This document shows, piece after piece, positions 23,845-31,967 of a DNA stretch of 32,493 nucleotides. Position numbers and translations under genes: made by a program. The stretch comes from JASEGV01 sp947085405. Its GTDB lineage: Bacteria > Bacteroidota > Ignavibacteria > UBA10030 > BY39. The notes below the pieces were generated by a model that was not told the DNA's origin, did not search any database, and was given only the letters and a program-made list of their open reading frames with translations. Numbering within the stretch: position 1 is the first letter of the stretch; every line of letters begins with the position of its first letter. The stretch covers positions 1-32,493 of the forward strand of contig CAMTWO010000012.1 in NCBI GenBank assembly GCA_947085405.1. The letters are read 5' to 3'.

Positions 23845-25008
23845 TTAATGAGCTTTTTTAAAAATTTTAACTAAGTCTAATTTTTCCCAACTGAATTCTG
23901 CATCGTCCCGTCCGAAGTGCCCGTAAGCGGCAGTCTTTCTGTAAATCGGACGTCGCAATTTTAATCGTTCTATAATTCCTTTCGGTGTAAGGTCGATTTC
24001 TTTTTTAATGAACTCAGCAATATACGTATCGGGGAGTTTGCCCGTGCCAAAAGTGTTCACATAAATTGAAACAGGTTGATCGACACCAATCGCATAAGCT
24101 ACCTGAATTAAACACTCATCTGCGAGTTCGGCAGCGACGATATTTTTTGCTAAGTGGCGAGCAGCATAAGCGCCACTGCGGTCAACTTTTGTCGGGTCTT
24201 TCCCCGAGAATGCACCGCCGCCGTGAGGAGCTTTTCCACCATAAGTATCGACAATAATTTTCCTACCAGTCAAACCGCTGTCGCCGTGAGGTCCGCCAAT
24301 CTCGAACGACCCGGTAGGATTGATATGATAATTAATTTTGCTATCAAGATATTCGGATGGAATAACTTTTTTAGTTACATGTTCGAGAACATCTTTTTTG
24401 ATTATACTTTGTGTGATAATTTTGTTCCGAAATTTTGGATCGTGCTGTGTGGATACCACAATCGTGTGGACACGTTTTGGTATCTTTCCGTTGTACTCAA
24501 TGGTTACTTGCGATTTTGCATCGGGACGCAAGTACGGAATTAATTCGGGTTCCTTTTTCCTGATGTCCGCCAGGCGTTTCACGATTGAGTGGGCAAACAT
24601 CAGAGGCATCGGCATATATTGAGGCGTCTCGGAAGTTGCATAACCGAACATCATACCTTGATCGCCGGCGCCGCCTTTATCTACACCTTTCGCAATATCG
24701 CCCGATTGTTTGTGCAGCTTATTTTCGATATGGCATAAATTGGCTTCGAACAAATATTCTGGCTTTGTATAACCAATCTCGCGAATTGTTTTGCGGGCTA
24801 TTTCCATTATCTCTGCATCGGAAATTTTACATTTCGATTTAACCTCCCCGCCGATCAATACGTAGTTTGTAGTTACAAACGTTTCACACGCTACACGTGA
24901 GTTTTTATCTTTACTTAAATAAGCATCTAAAACTGCATCCGAAATCTGGTCTGCAATTTTATCAGGATGTCCTTCAGAAACTGATTCCGAAGTAAATAAA
25001 TATGACAT
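23845..25008 (-). CDS. metK: S-adenosylmethionine synthetase
   Basis: 387 residues. It makes S-adenosylmethionine from methionine and ATP in the cytoplasm. The N-terminal 'SESVSEGHPDKIADQISDAVLD' includes H14 of the ATP site; the signature 'GAGDQGMMFGYA' is at 113-124 and the phosphate loop 'GGGAFSGKDPTKVDRSGAYAAR' follows near residue 255. Length and motif order are typical. The start has AAAGGA about 9 nt upstream. It is the middle gene of a three-gene run: 21 nt after the nucleotidyltransferase and 27 nt before ahcY. There is no room for a SAM riboswitch directly upstream. Confidence 0.97.
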   Translation of the reverse strand: MSYLFTSESVSEGHPDKIADQISDAVLDAYLSKDKNSRVACETFVTTNYVLIGGEVKSKCKISDAEIMEIARKTIREIGYTKPEYLFEANLCHIENKLHKQSGDIAKGVDKGGAGDQGMMFGYATSETPQYMPMPLMFAHSIVKRLADIRKKEPELIPYLRPDAKSQVTIEYNGKIPKRVHTIVVSTQHDPKFRNKIITQSIIKKDVLEHVTKKVIPSEYLDSKINYHINPTGSFEIGGPHGDSGLTGRKIIVDTYGGKAPHGGGAFSGKDPTKVDRSGAYAARHLAKNIVAAELADECLIQVAYAIGVDQPVSIYVNTFGTGKLPDTYIAEFIKKEIDLTPKGIIERLKLRRPIYRKTAAYGHFGRDDAEFSWEKLDLVKIFKKAH

Positions 25009-25029
25009 TACAAATTTTCCTTTAAATTA

Positions 25030-26004
25030 TTAATAAAAATCTATTTCCGATGAATCGCCGATGTTAATACGCCGGAAGGCGCCAATAACAACTGCTTTAT
25101 TACCGATGAGTGAATTGTCCAACAACGATTTTTGTATTTCTGCTTCTTCGCTGACTATCGAGTTCCGAACTATTGAATCATAAATAACTGCATCATCAGC
25201 CACGGTTGTGTAAGGACCGATAATCGAGGCGCTGATTTTGGCTTTAGGTGAAATATAAACGGGCGGTATTATTACAATACCATTGGTTTTTTCAATTGTC
25301 GATTTTTTATCCAACAAATGTTTGTTCGTCGAGAGAAGTGTTTCGGGTTTACCGCAGTCGTACCAACCCTCCACATCGAATGTAGAAATCTTTTCGCCAT
25401 CGTCTATCATTTTTTGCAGTGCATCGGTTAATTGAAACTCGCCGCGTGTCTTTATATTATTTTCGATAATATCTGTAATGCATTTCACTAAAAGTTTTGG
25501 ATTTTTTATCCAATACAAACCGACTAAAGCCATATTACTTGTAGGAATTTCGGGCTTTTCTATAAGATTGGTTATCACACCGTTTTGAGTTTTAGCTACA
25601 CCGAAGCGGCGGGGGTCGTCGACATATTTTACACCCAACGAGGAGTATTTACCTGAAATAACCGGTTTGAGATCAACATCAAAAATTGTATCCCCTAAAA
25701 TTATCAGCACAGGTTCATCCGGAATAGTAGCCCTCGAAACGTAAATCGAATGTGCCAACCCCAAACGTTCTTCTTGTTCGACAAAATCAACTTTCAGTTT
25801 GTAATTTGATGTTACATAGTCGATAATTTTTTCTCCCATATACCCGATGATAATAGTCGCTTCATCAAACCCATCCTCGATAATTTTATCCAAGATGTGC
25901 CCGATGATAGGTTTCCCGGCAACATTGAGGAGAACTTTTGGAAGTGTGTATGTATGTGGTCGAAGCCGGCTTCCTTCTCCGGCAACAGGTATTATTGCAC
26001 GCAT
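25030..26004 (-). CDS. Sugar-1-phosphate nucleotidyltransferase with beta-helix tail
   Basis: 324 residues. The N-terminal Rossmann-like domain (1-235) has the signature 'AGEGSRLRPHTYTLPK' with G9-x-G-x-R13 and K23, then 'ILGDTIFD' (metal-binding Asp) and 'EKPEIPTSNMALVGLYW' (sugar site). The C-terminal part (about 245-324) shows hexapeptide repeats of a left-handed beta-helix ('ISPKAKISASIIGPYTTVADDAVI'). This is the layout of the long glucose-1-phosphate thymidylyltransferase or UTP-type enzymes; the nucleotide and sugar are not certain. It leads the operon into metK and ahcY, a functionally mixed grouping. AGGA lies just before the ATG. Confidence 0.88.
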   Translation of the reverse strand: MRAIIPVAGEGSRLRPHTYTLPKVLLNVAGKPIIGHILDKIIEDGFDEATIIIGYMGEKIIDYVTSNYKLKVDFVEQEERLGLAHSIYVSRATIPDEPVLIILGDTIFDVDLKPVISGKYSSLGVKYVDDPRRFGVAKTQNGVITNLIEKPEIPTSNMALVGLYWIKNPKLLVKCITDIIENNIKTRGEFQLTDALQKMIDDGEKISTFDVEGWYDCGKPETLLSTNKHLLDKKSTIEKTNGIVIIPPVYISPKAKISASIIGPYTTVADDAVIYDSIVRNSIVSEEAEIQKSLLDNSLIGNKAVVIGAFRRINIGDSSEIDFY

Positions 26005-26065
26005 TTTTTCCTAATTTATTGAATGAAACGGCAATAATATATACAATTCCCTGATAGATTTCAAA

Positions 26066-28030
26066 TTATTTCTTTACTTGATTAACAATTGCCTGTATTA
26101 TTTCTTTAGTAACATTGTTCTGAACAAATGCCACTAAGAATAAATTATCAGGATTTATTTGATGTTTCTTTTCTTTAAATACTTTCCGGTTAGCACGCTT
26201 CTCCATCGAATCCAAATAAACTTTTAATGAATCTTCAAGTTGATTGAGATTTATATTGTTTGAATAGATAAGCTCTTTCTTATTTCCGAATGCAATTCCT
26301 TCTGATGAGGGGAACATCTTCCTGACAACGAACCTGTGCTCGGCAACGGTGTTGTATCCTTTATAGTGGACATTTTCTTCAGCTAAAACAATGTGCAACC
26401 GTAAATCGTTTGCGTTTATTTCCGATGTAGAAGAATTACAGTTTATAGATAAGTTCTTCTTTTTGATAGAACTTTTTAAAGAGATATTTGCTTTCGGTTC
26501 GTTCAATAAAAATTTTTCGATTGTAGATGTAAATACATTGAACCTGCTCTTTGCGACTGCCTTGTTACCTCCTGCCGATGCTTTATCTGTTCCTTCAATA
26601 ATTGAAGTCGGTGTACTGTTAACTCCGTAGAACTTCGCACGTGCCTCTGTATCCGAGTTAGTCATCGGGTCGGGGGCGGGAATGTGCAGGTGATATTCTA
26701 AAACTGCAAGTGTGTTCGTATCGTATCTCTCGATTAATTTATCGTAAGCAAAATCGGCAGCCAAACAGGGGCGGCATTCAGAACCTGTGAACAATTCGGC
26801 GAGGACAACTTTGTTGTTCCCTTCAGGTTTATTAAAATGTGCAACTTCAAAATTTTCTGTTTTAAGAACTTCAGCTTTTATTATTTCATCAAGCATAGGT
26901 CCATGAACGTACAAAACAGGATGCAGAGCTTTGAGACGCTCCATAATATTTTCCGGAGCAAAAGCCAAAACCCCTGATAAGTAAGTATCAAATGCTTTTT
27001 TATTTTCGCCAATCTGTTCGTATGCTTGACCCAAATAGAAATACAAATCGGTATCGTATGGTGTGCTATATTTGATTGCTCGATTTAGATTTTCGATACC
27101 GGTTTTATAATCCCCGCGGATAACATTAATTACTCCGAGTGTCGTATATCGGTTGGATTCTTGCTCGAAAGAAGTCCTCTCATCAATTGCATCCACGCCT
27201 GCGTTTGCTAACTCATAAGCTTCATCCAGCAATGTTCCTCCGGCGAATTGTTTTGCCAAACCGAGTGCAACTACCGAGCGGGCAACGTTGATATCAGCAG
27301 CTGCTTTTAAATACTCATCGGCAGCGGCTTTGTAAATATCGGACTTTGTAAATTGTAATTTTTCTTTTTGAAATATCTCGTCGAGCAGCTTCGTAGCTTC
27401 TTCAAATCCGAAAAATGAAGTCCTCGCCATCAGGCGTAATCCATCTTGAAGCAAATTGTTTTTATACATATATAAAGCGAGGTTAAAATAATACTCTGCA
27501 TAATTCGGGTCCCACTCTCTCTCTTTCGGATAAATTGCGAGTGCCTGACGCTGAGTTTCAAGGGCTTGAGTGTATTCACCCCTTTTGAAATAAACACGAG
27601 CTTTTGTATCCATAAACGGAACACGTTTACGCCCTTGAGCTTTTTCGTATTCTTCATTTGCGACTGTCGAATAAGCCAATGCCGAATCTAACCAAAATCC
27701 GTTTGCGGCAAAATAGTAAGCAACACGATTATAAATTGTGGCAATATCAACAGCATTTCTGATTAACTCTTGAGCTTTTTGCATCACCAATAAAGTGTCT
27801 TTCGTCTCTAATGATGTTATAAAGATAGAAGTGCGAATGCCCTCAGCGTTGTCGATTGTTGGATACTTATTCAGTAAGTCATCTAATGCTATTATTTTTT
27901 GTACTGGATCTTTAATAGCAACGGCAGCATTGTAGAGCGAGTCGGTGTTATTCTGTCCATTCGTTTGTACGAAAAACATACATATTAGAACAAAAGCTAT
28001 AGTTACTATTTTATAAGATGGATTAGTCAT
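26066..28030 (-). CDS. Secreted TPR protein with thioredoxin-like domain
   Basis: 654 residues with a signal peptide (about 1-26, 'IVTIAFVLICMFFVQTNGQ'). Residues about 30-380 form tetratricopeptide-type helical repeats ('YFKRGEYTQALETQRQALAIYP', 'VIRGDYKTGIENLNRAIKYSTPYDTDLYFYLGQAYEQIGENKKAFDTYLSGV'). A thioredoxin-like domain follows: 'VVLAELFTGSECRPCLAADFAYD' has C419-R-P-C422, and 'YGVNSTPTSIIEG' supplies the cis-proline region. It could be an envelope thiol oxidoreductase, or a protein-binding scaffold that uses the redox domain for partner exchange. It precedes the nucleotidyltransferase by 61 nt. Its upstream promoter should lie in 28031-28367. Confidence 0.8.
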   Translation of the reverse strand: MTNPSYKIVTIAFVLICMFFVQTNGQNNTDSLYNAAVAIKDPVQKIIALDDLLNKYPTIDNAEGIRTSIFITSLETKDTLLVMQKAQELIRNAVDIATIYNRVAYYFAANGFWLDSALAYSTVANEEYEKAQGRKRVPFMDTKARVYFKRGEYTQALETQRQALAIYPKEREWDPNYAEYYFNLALYMYKNNLLQDGLRLMARTSFFGFEEATKLLDEIFQKEKLQFTKSDIYKAAADEYLKAAADINVARSVVALGLAKQFAGGTLLDEAYELANAGVDAIDERTSFEQESNRYTTLGVINVIRGDYKTGIENLNRAIKYSTPYDTDLYFYLGQAYEQIGENKKAFDTYLSGVLAFAPENIMERLKALHPVLYVHGPMLDEIIKAEVLKTENFEVAHFNKPEGNNKVVLAELFTGSECRPCLAADFAYDKLIERYDTNTLAVLEYHLHIPAPDPMTNSDTEARAKFYGVNSTPTSIIEGTDKASAGGNKAVAKSRFNVFTSTIEKFLLNEPKANISLKSSIKKKNLSINCNSSTSEINANDLRLHIVLAEENVHYKGYNTVAEHRFVVRKMFPSSEGIAFGNKKELIYSNNINLNQLEDSLKVYLDSMEKRANRKVFKEKKHQINPDNLFLVAFVQNNVTKEIIQAIVNQVKK

Positions 28031-28367
28031 TTTTTTATTCCATAATTTTTAAACCTGCTAAATATTAGATTTTCTGGAGATAAAAACAAATTGGTAAGCC
28101 GATTCACACGATGTTGTCCAAAAAGTAAAATTTCCCGCTGTATTGAATTTGTTGAATGCTCATAACAGCTTACTTTCACATTTCGACAAGCTCAATGTGC
28201 GGCGCCTTCGGACTTATTGGGCAGCCCCGGACTGAATCGGCTCATCATATTTTTTCTCTCGAAGAATACATGCTCAGTAGAGACGACCCCACCGGATCGT
28301 CTCTACGATTAATTATTTTTAACTCAGCAACACTTGTTCTTCGAAGCCCCACCTGCAGCGGACAGGT
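28031..28367. other. Gene-free gap with inverted repeats
   Basis: 337 bp between the TPR gene and the T9SS cargo gene. It holds CACATT..AATGTG (about 28178-28200), the strong inverted repeat at 28277-28306, and ACCTG/CAGGT (28351-28367) just after the cargo stop codon. No ORF looks real. The part nearest 28031 presumably holds the TPR gene promoter, but none can be marked. Confidence 0.7.
28277..28306. repeat. Perfect inverted repeat GTAGAGACGA/TCGTCTCTAC
   Basis: Ten-base arms around a 10-nt loop, about 62 nt downstream of the T9SS cargo gene. GTAGAGACG repeats of this sort are widespread in bacterial intergenic DNA. There is no T-tract, so it is not a standard terminator. Confidence 0.85.
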
Positions 28368-31300
28368 TTATCGCAGGAGGATCATCTTCTTAACATCGTG
28401 GAATTTACCAGCTTGAATTTTATAGATATAAACACCACTCGTTAATTCGCCACCAGCGGAACTTGCATCAAAATTAACCGACTTATTACCAGCTTTCTGG
28501 AATTCATCGACGAGTGTTGCAAACTCTCTTCCTAAAATATCGTACACCTTCAACACAACATACGCATCTTCGGGTAAACCGTAGTGTATTACTGTCGTTG
28601 GGTTGAAAGGATTGGGATGATTTTGTGATAGGATATATCTATCTGGAACACTGGCTGTATTTGTTTGTAAATATCCGGATTTGTAGGCAGGCGGAGGGCA
28701 CGGTGGAAGTATTGCTTGTATCGTGATACCATTAACAACAACAGTCTCACAAGGATCAGGCGGCGGTGGCGGTGGTGCACTTTGTGTCGTAAAATGCCAT
28801 ACACTCGACCAAGGACTTGTGCCGGAATTATTCGAGGCATTTACTCTCCAATAGTAGGTTGTGCTGTAACCTAACGTACTGATCAATTGATATATTGTCG
28901 TAATAGAAGCGTTATCATAAACTATCGTAACGAAGTCTGAATTTGTTGCAACTTGCAAACGGTACGAAGTTGCTTCTACTAATCCTTGCCACCAGAGTGT
29001 TGGAGAAATTGAAACTTCGGTCGCACCGTTGGACGGTGATGCAAGCACTGGAGTACGTGGTGGCGGTGGTATCGTAAATTGCCATGCACTCGACCAATTA
29101 CCTGTGCCGAAACTATTCGATGCATTAACTCTCCAATAGTAAGTTGTACTGTGATTTAAGGGTCCGACCCCTTGATTTGTTGTCGTAATAGAAGCGTTAT
29201 CATAAACTATCGTAACGAAGTCTGAATTTGTTGCAACTTGCAAACGGTACGAAGTTGCTCCTGCTGATGCATTCCAACTTAGAGTTGGAGAAATTGAAAT
29301 TCCGGTCTCATTGTTGGACGGCGACGCAAGCACTGGAGCTGGTGGTGGTTCGAGTTTATAAACACCCCCGGCTGTTGATGCGTAGATCACAAAATTATTT
29401 TGGGGATTAGTACTTAAATCATTTATAGGCGTTGGTAGGTTGCCAGTTACATTTGTCCACGTGATTCCACCGTTTGCTGTTGCGAAAATACTATCGCCAC
29501 CGCTATTAATGACCCAAACATGATCTGTAGAATTGGGATACAATGGGTGTTTAATGATTTGTTTTGCACCGAAGGTTGTTGGTAACAGAACCGGTGGATT
29601 GACCAACGCATCATTGGAGCGCCAGATCTTATCAGGCGAGCCCAAATAAAGAACGCTTGACGAAGCGACGGCAATGGAAATAATTTCATGCCCATTTAGT
29701 TGACCACTCCACGTATTGCCATCATCGGTAGATTTACGCACGCCCAAACCCGAGCCACCATTTTTGCCCAAGCCAGCGTACAATGTCGTAGAGTGTGTCA
29801 CCCCAGACGATGGCTCAATCGCTATTGCACGCACCGGCACACCGTCGGTTAATCCAATCTTTTGTTGTGAACTCCAACTCACACCAAGATTCGTACTTCG
29901 GATGAAGTTAAAGAAGGATGTACTAACACGGAAATTTCCACCAGCATACACACGCTGAGAACCAGGCTTTGGATCGGTTAAAACTGTATAAATTGGGCTA
30001 CTGTTATCACCGCGATTAGAGGTGAAAACCTGCCGCCAATTCTCTGAACCATCAGTACGGACGTAGATTACTCCAAGTCCCGCACTATCCCCACAAGCGT
30101 TGGCGAACAATGTATTGGTATTATTTATTGCGACATCTTCGCCCGAAAAGAACGTTCGACCAATCTCTTTTGGGATTTGATCCCACGTACCACTTGCCAT
30201 TTTCGCTACACCGCTGTATGATCTAGATACGCTATGTGCTGTTGTACCATTAATGGCAAAGCTAGAAGAGTTCATGAAGCTAAATATTCCATTCTGATCA
30301 GACCATGTATTACCTTGGTCAGTACTGATAAAAATCCCAGGATAAGATGCGAGGTAAATTCTAACTCCTGATGCGTCATTCATATCAAAAAGCACCTGAT
30401 AGGCAGTTTGTACCTTCTCAAGTCCGCTATAAATAAGTCTCCAGTTCACACCACGATTAGTACTGATGGCAAAGCCCTTATCTGTGGCAGCGATGATGAC
30501 ATTGTGGTCTATATTGCTTACTTTTAGTGCACGAACCTGCGATACTCCAATTGCACTAAATAGATTAGCTGTGGTCGCCCAGCTTAAACCATCATCGGCC
30601 GATTGATACAATATTGCTGAACCATCCGACTGTGTAACTGCAGCAAAGAGGAGGTCAATCGACGACAATGGATCATCTGAGAACGCAAGCGCTGATACGT
30701 TACGATGCGTTGTACCGCCTGGCTGGCTTGTATGAAATGTCCAGTCCGCGCCATTATTCGTCGAGAACCAGACACCTTTTGTACGTATTGTTGCATCAGT
30801 CAGACCGTCAGGCGTTTGACTTAAGGGCCTACGTGAACCACCAACCCACACCTTGTTGTTGCTTGGATGAAAAATAACATCGTTTATATTAGTGCGGGCG
30901 TTGTCCTTGAAGTAAGTAAGTCCAAACCATGTATTACCACCATTCTCGGACCTGTACAACGATGTTGTCCATGTCGTTCCTCGCCTCACAGTGTCAGTGC
31001 CCAACAGCCAGATGTCCGGGCTATTCTTTGACACGCTAAGACGCAGCGGGACGAGGTTGGGGTCGAAAATCTTATGTTCTTCCCATGAAACTCCTCCATT
31101 GGTAGAACGATGCAGTTCCCCAAGTTTGCCAACATGTAAGATGTTGGCATCATCCTGTTTTACAGCAACAACGAGCGGGTTGCGCATGAGACTTGCAGTG
31201 TTCTGCCACGTAATGCCGCCATTCGTTGTAAATTTTAGTGTTTCAGCAGCGGCAGCGTAGATTGTCTGTACTGACCCGACCTTGGCTGATGAAAGATCAC

Positions 31301-31421
31301 GTACCTCTTGCGGACGATACGGACCGTTTGTCGATTGCCACGTTTGAGCAATTACTGTTGTTGATGTTATCAATAAACACGCAGCAATTACAAAGTGTAA
31401 TATTTTTTTACTTTTAAACAT
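28368..31421 (-). CDS. T9SS-exported beta-propeller-like protein with two FnIII domains
   Basis: 1017 residues. A signal peptide (about 1-25, ending TVIAQ) leads into about 650 residues of repeats with 'STNGGxxW' and 'SxDGGxxW' Asp-box-type motifs ('KFTTNGGITWQN', 'HRSTNGGVSWEE', 'ISTNRGVNWRL', 'KSTDDGNTWSG'), which resemble BNR/sialidase or Ycf48-like propellers. Two fibronectin-III domains (about 698-783 and 789-880) follow, then a proline-rich linker and the T9SS type A sorting domain (about 935-1017; 'PNPFNPTTVIHYGLP ... KKMILLR'). The protein should be exported and attached at the cell surface or released. AAAGGAGAAA precedes the ATG. Its enzymatic function, if any, is not evident. Confidence 0.9.
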   Translation of the reverse strand: MFKSKKILHFVIAACLLITSTTVIAQTWQSTNGPYRPQEVRDLSSAKVGSVQTIYAAAAETLKFTTNGGITWQNTASLMRNPLVVAVKQDDANILHVGKLGELHRSTNGGVSWEEHKIFDPNLVPLRLSVSKNSPDIWLLGTDTVRRGTTWTTSLYRSENGGNTWFGLTYFKDNARTNINDVIFHPSNNKVWVGGSRRPLSQTPDGLTDATIRTKGVWFSTNNGADWTFHTSQPGGTTHRNVSALAFSDDPLSSIDLLFAAVTQSDGSAILYQSADDGLSWATTANLFSAIGVSQVRALKVSNIDHNVIIAATDKGFAISTNRGVNWRLIYSGLEKVQTAYQVLFDMNDASGVRIYLASYPGIFISTDQGNTWSDQNGIFSFMNSSSFAINGTTAHSVSRSYSGVAKMASGTWDQIPKEIGRTFFSGEDVAINNTNTLFANACGDSAGLGVIYVRTDGSENWRQVFTSNRGDNSSPIYTVLTDPKPGSQRVYAGGNFRVSTSFFNFIRSTNLGVSWSSQQKIGLTDGVPVRAIAIEPSSGVTHSTTLYAGLGKNGGSGLGVRKSTDDGNTWSGQLNGHEIISIAVASSSVLYLGSPDKIWRSNDALVNPPVLLPTTFGAKQIIKHPLYPNSTDHVWVINSGGDSIFATANGGITWTNVTGNLPTPINDLSTNPQNNFVIYASTAGGVYKLEPPPAPVLASPSNNETGISISPTLSWNASAGATSYRLQVATNSDFVTIVYDNASITTTNQGVGPLNHSTTYYWRVNASNSFGTGNWSSAWQFTIPPPPRTPVLASPSNGATEVSISPTLWWQGLVEATSYRLQVATNSDFVTIVYDNASITTIYQLISTLGYSTTYYWRVNASNNSGTSPWSSVWHFTTQSAPPPPPPDPCETVVVNGITIQAILPPCPPPAYKSGYLQTNTASVPDRYILSQNHPNPFNPTTVIHYGLPEDAYVVLKVYDILGREFATLVDEFQKAGNKSVNFDASSAGGELTSGVYIYKIQAGKFHDVKKMILLR
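28895..28974 (-). repeat. 80-bp identical repeat in FnIII domain 2
   Basis: All 80 bases match 29180-29259. They encode the shared stretch ASYRLQVATNSDFVTIVYDN and neighbours (around residue 816 onward). Silent positions are identical too, so the duplication or gene conversion is recent. Confidence 0.95.
29180..29259 (-). repeat. 80-bp identical repeat in FnIII domain 1
   Basis: The partner copy, encoding the same residues from about position 721. The flanking parts of the two domains have diverged. Confidence 0.95.
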
Positions 31422-31518
31422 ATACTGTTTCTCCTTTTAGTAAATAAGTTTTTAATTAATTTGATTAATTGCTACATTTAACCAATGCACATTGGATTGG
31501 CAAAATCCGTTTGCATCG

Positions 31519-31676
31519 GCAGAAGAAGGTAACCTTCTGCTTGGATATCATAAGTTACTTTCAACTTGGGGCGGCTGTAGCTTGCCCGCCAGAACGCGTA
31601 GCGGGCTGGTGGCTATGTCGGCTCCTGTTTTGTTCAAGCACTGGAGGTTTAATGACGAATCACCACGCCGCCCCGT
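31519..31676. repeat. Possible degenerate composite repeat (copy 3)
   Basis: Hairpin GCAGAAG..CTTCTGC (31519-31540) is followed by GATATCATAAG, a short spacer and a second inverted repeat with arms GGGGCGGC (31568-31575) and GCCGCCCC (31669-31676), then GTAATTATTTG. The order recalls the composite elements at 17430 and 22261, but the linker is degenerate and the spacing differs. A nested repeat GCCCGCCAG/CTGGTGGC occupies the second loop. Confidence 0.4.
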
Positions 31677-31716
31677 AATTATTTGTAAAACTTTTTACTG
31701 CCTTATTTTCCTTTCT

Positions 31717-31751
31717 CCGCCTGCCAATGGCATGCCTTCGGCATCAGGCGG
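31717..31751. repeat. Double inverted repeat (cruciform type)
   Basis: Outer arms CCGCCTG (31717-31723) and CAGGCGG (31745-31751) enclose the UUCG hairpin ATGC-C(TTCG)G-GCAT (31732-31744). Confidence 0.75.
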
Positions 31752-31804
31752 ATTGTTATCATTATTTAACCAATGAACGAAGCTGACCAAAAAGTAAGCA
31801 AATT

Positions 31805-31932
31805 GTCATTGCGAGGAGTCCGTCAGCCGACGGACGACGAAGCCTGCCCGTGCAGGCGGGCAATCTCTCAATTCAATTGAAAAACGACACGTTGAGATTG
31901 CTTCTCCCGACTGAAGTCGGGATCGCAATGAC
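31805..31932. repeat. GTCATTGCGAG-type long inverted repeat element
   Basis: A 128-bp element that begins GTCATTGCGAG and ends CGCAATGAC. Inside are GTCCGTC/GACGGAC, GCCTGCCCG/CGGGC, CAATCTC/GAGATTG and CCCGACT/AGTCGGG arms. Elements of this type are dispersed in many bacterial genomes and are not gene-coding. Confidence 0.85.
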
Positions 31933-31967
31933 TTTTTAGTCAACCTCGGCAAATAAATAAATTAATC

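Larger units (their letters stand above)
31422..31967. other. Gene-free, repeat-dense gap between two T9SS cargo genes
   Basis: 546 bp. It contains a palindrome CCAATG-CA-CATTGG (31482-31495), a hairpin (31519-31540), an inverted repeat with GGGGCGGC/GCCGCCCC arms (31568-31676), a cruciform-like repeat (31717-31751) and the GTCATTGCGAG element (31805-31932). The minus-strand ribosome-binding site of the cargo gene (AAAGGAG) is at about 31430-31436. I see no credible gene. Confidence 0.75.

Noticed and set aside
25009..25029. SAM riboswitch before metK
   Set aside because: Only 21 nt separate metK from the upstream gene, too short for the structure, and the 61-nt gap upstream of that gene shows no riboswitch core.
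31449..31520. Promoter for the T9SS cargo gene (TTGCCA with TAAATG on the minus strand)
   Set aside because: The hexamers are weak, the FCB-type -7 and -33 elements are not clear, and AT-rich DNA gives many such matches.
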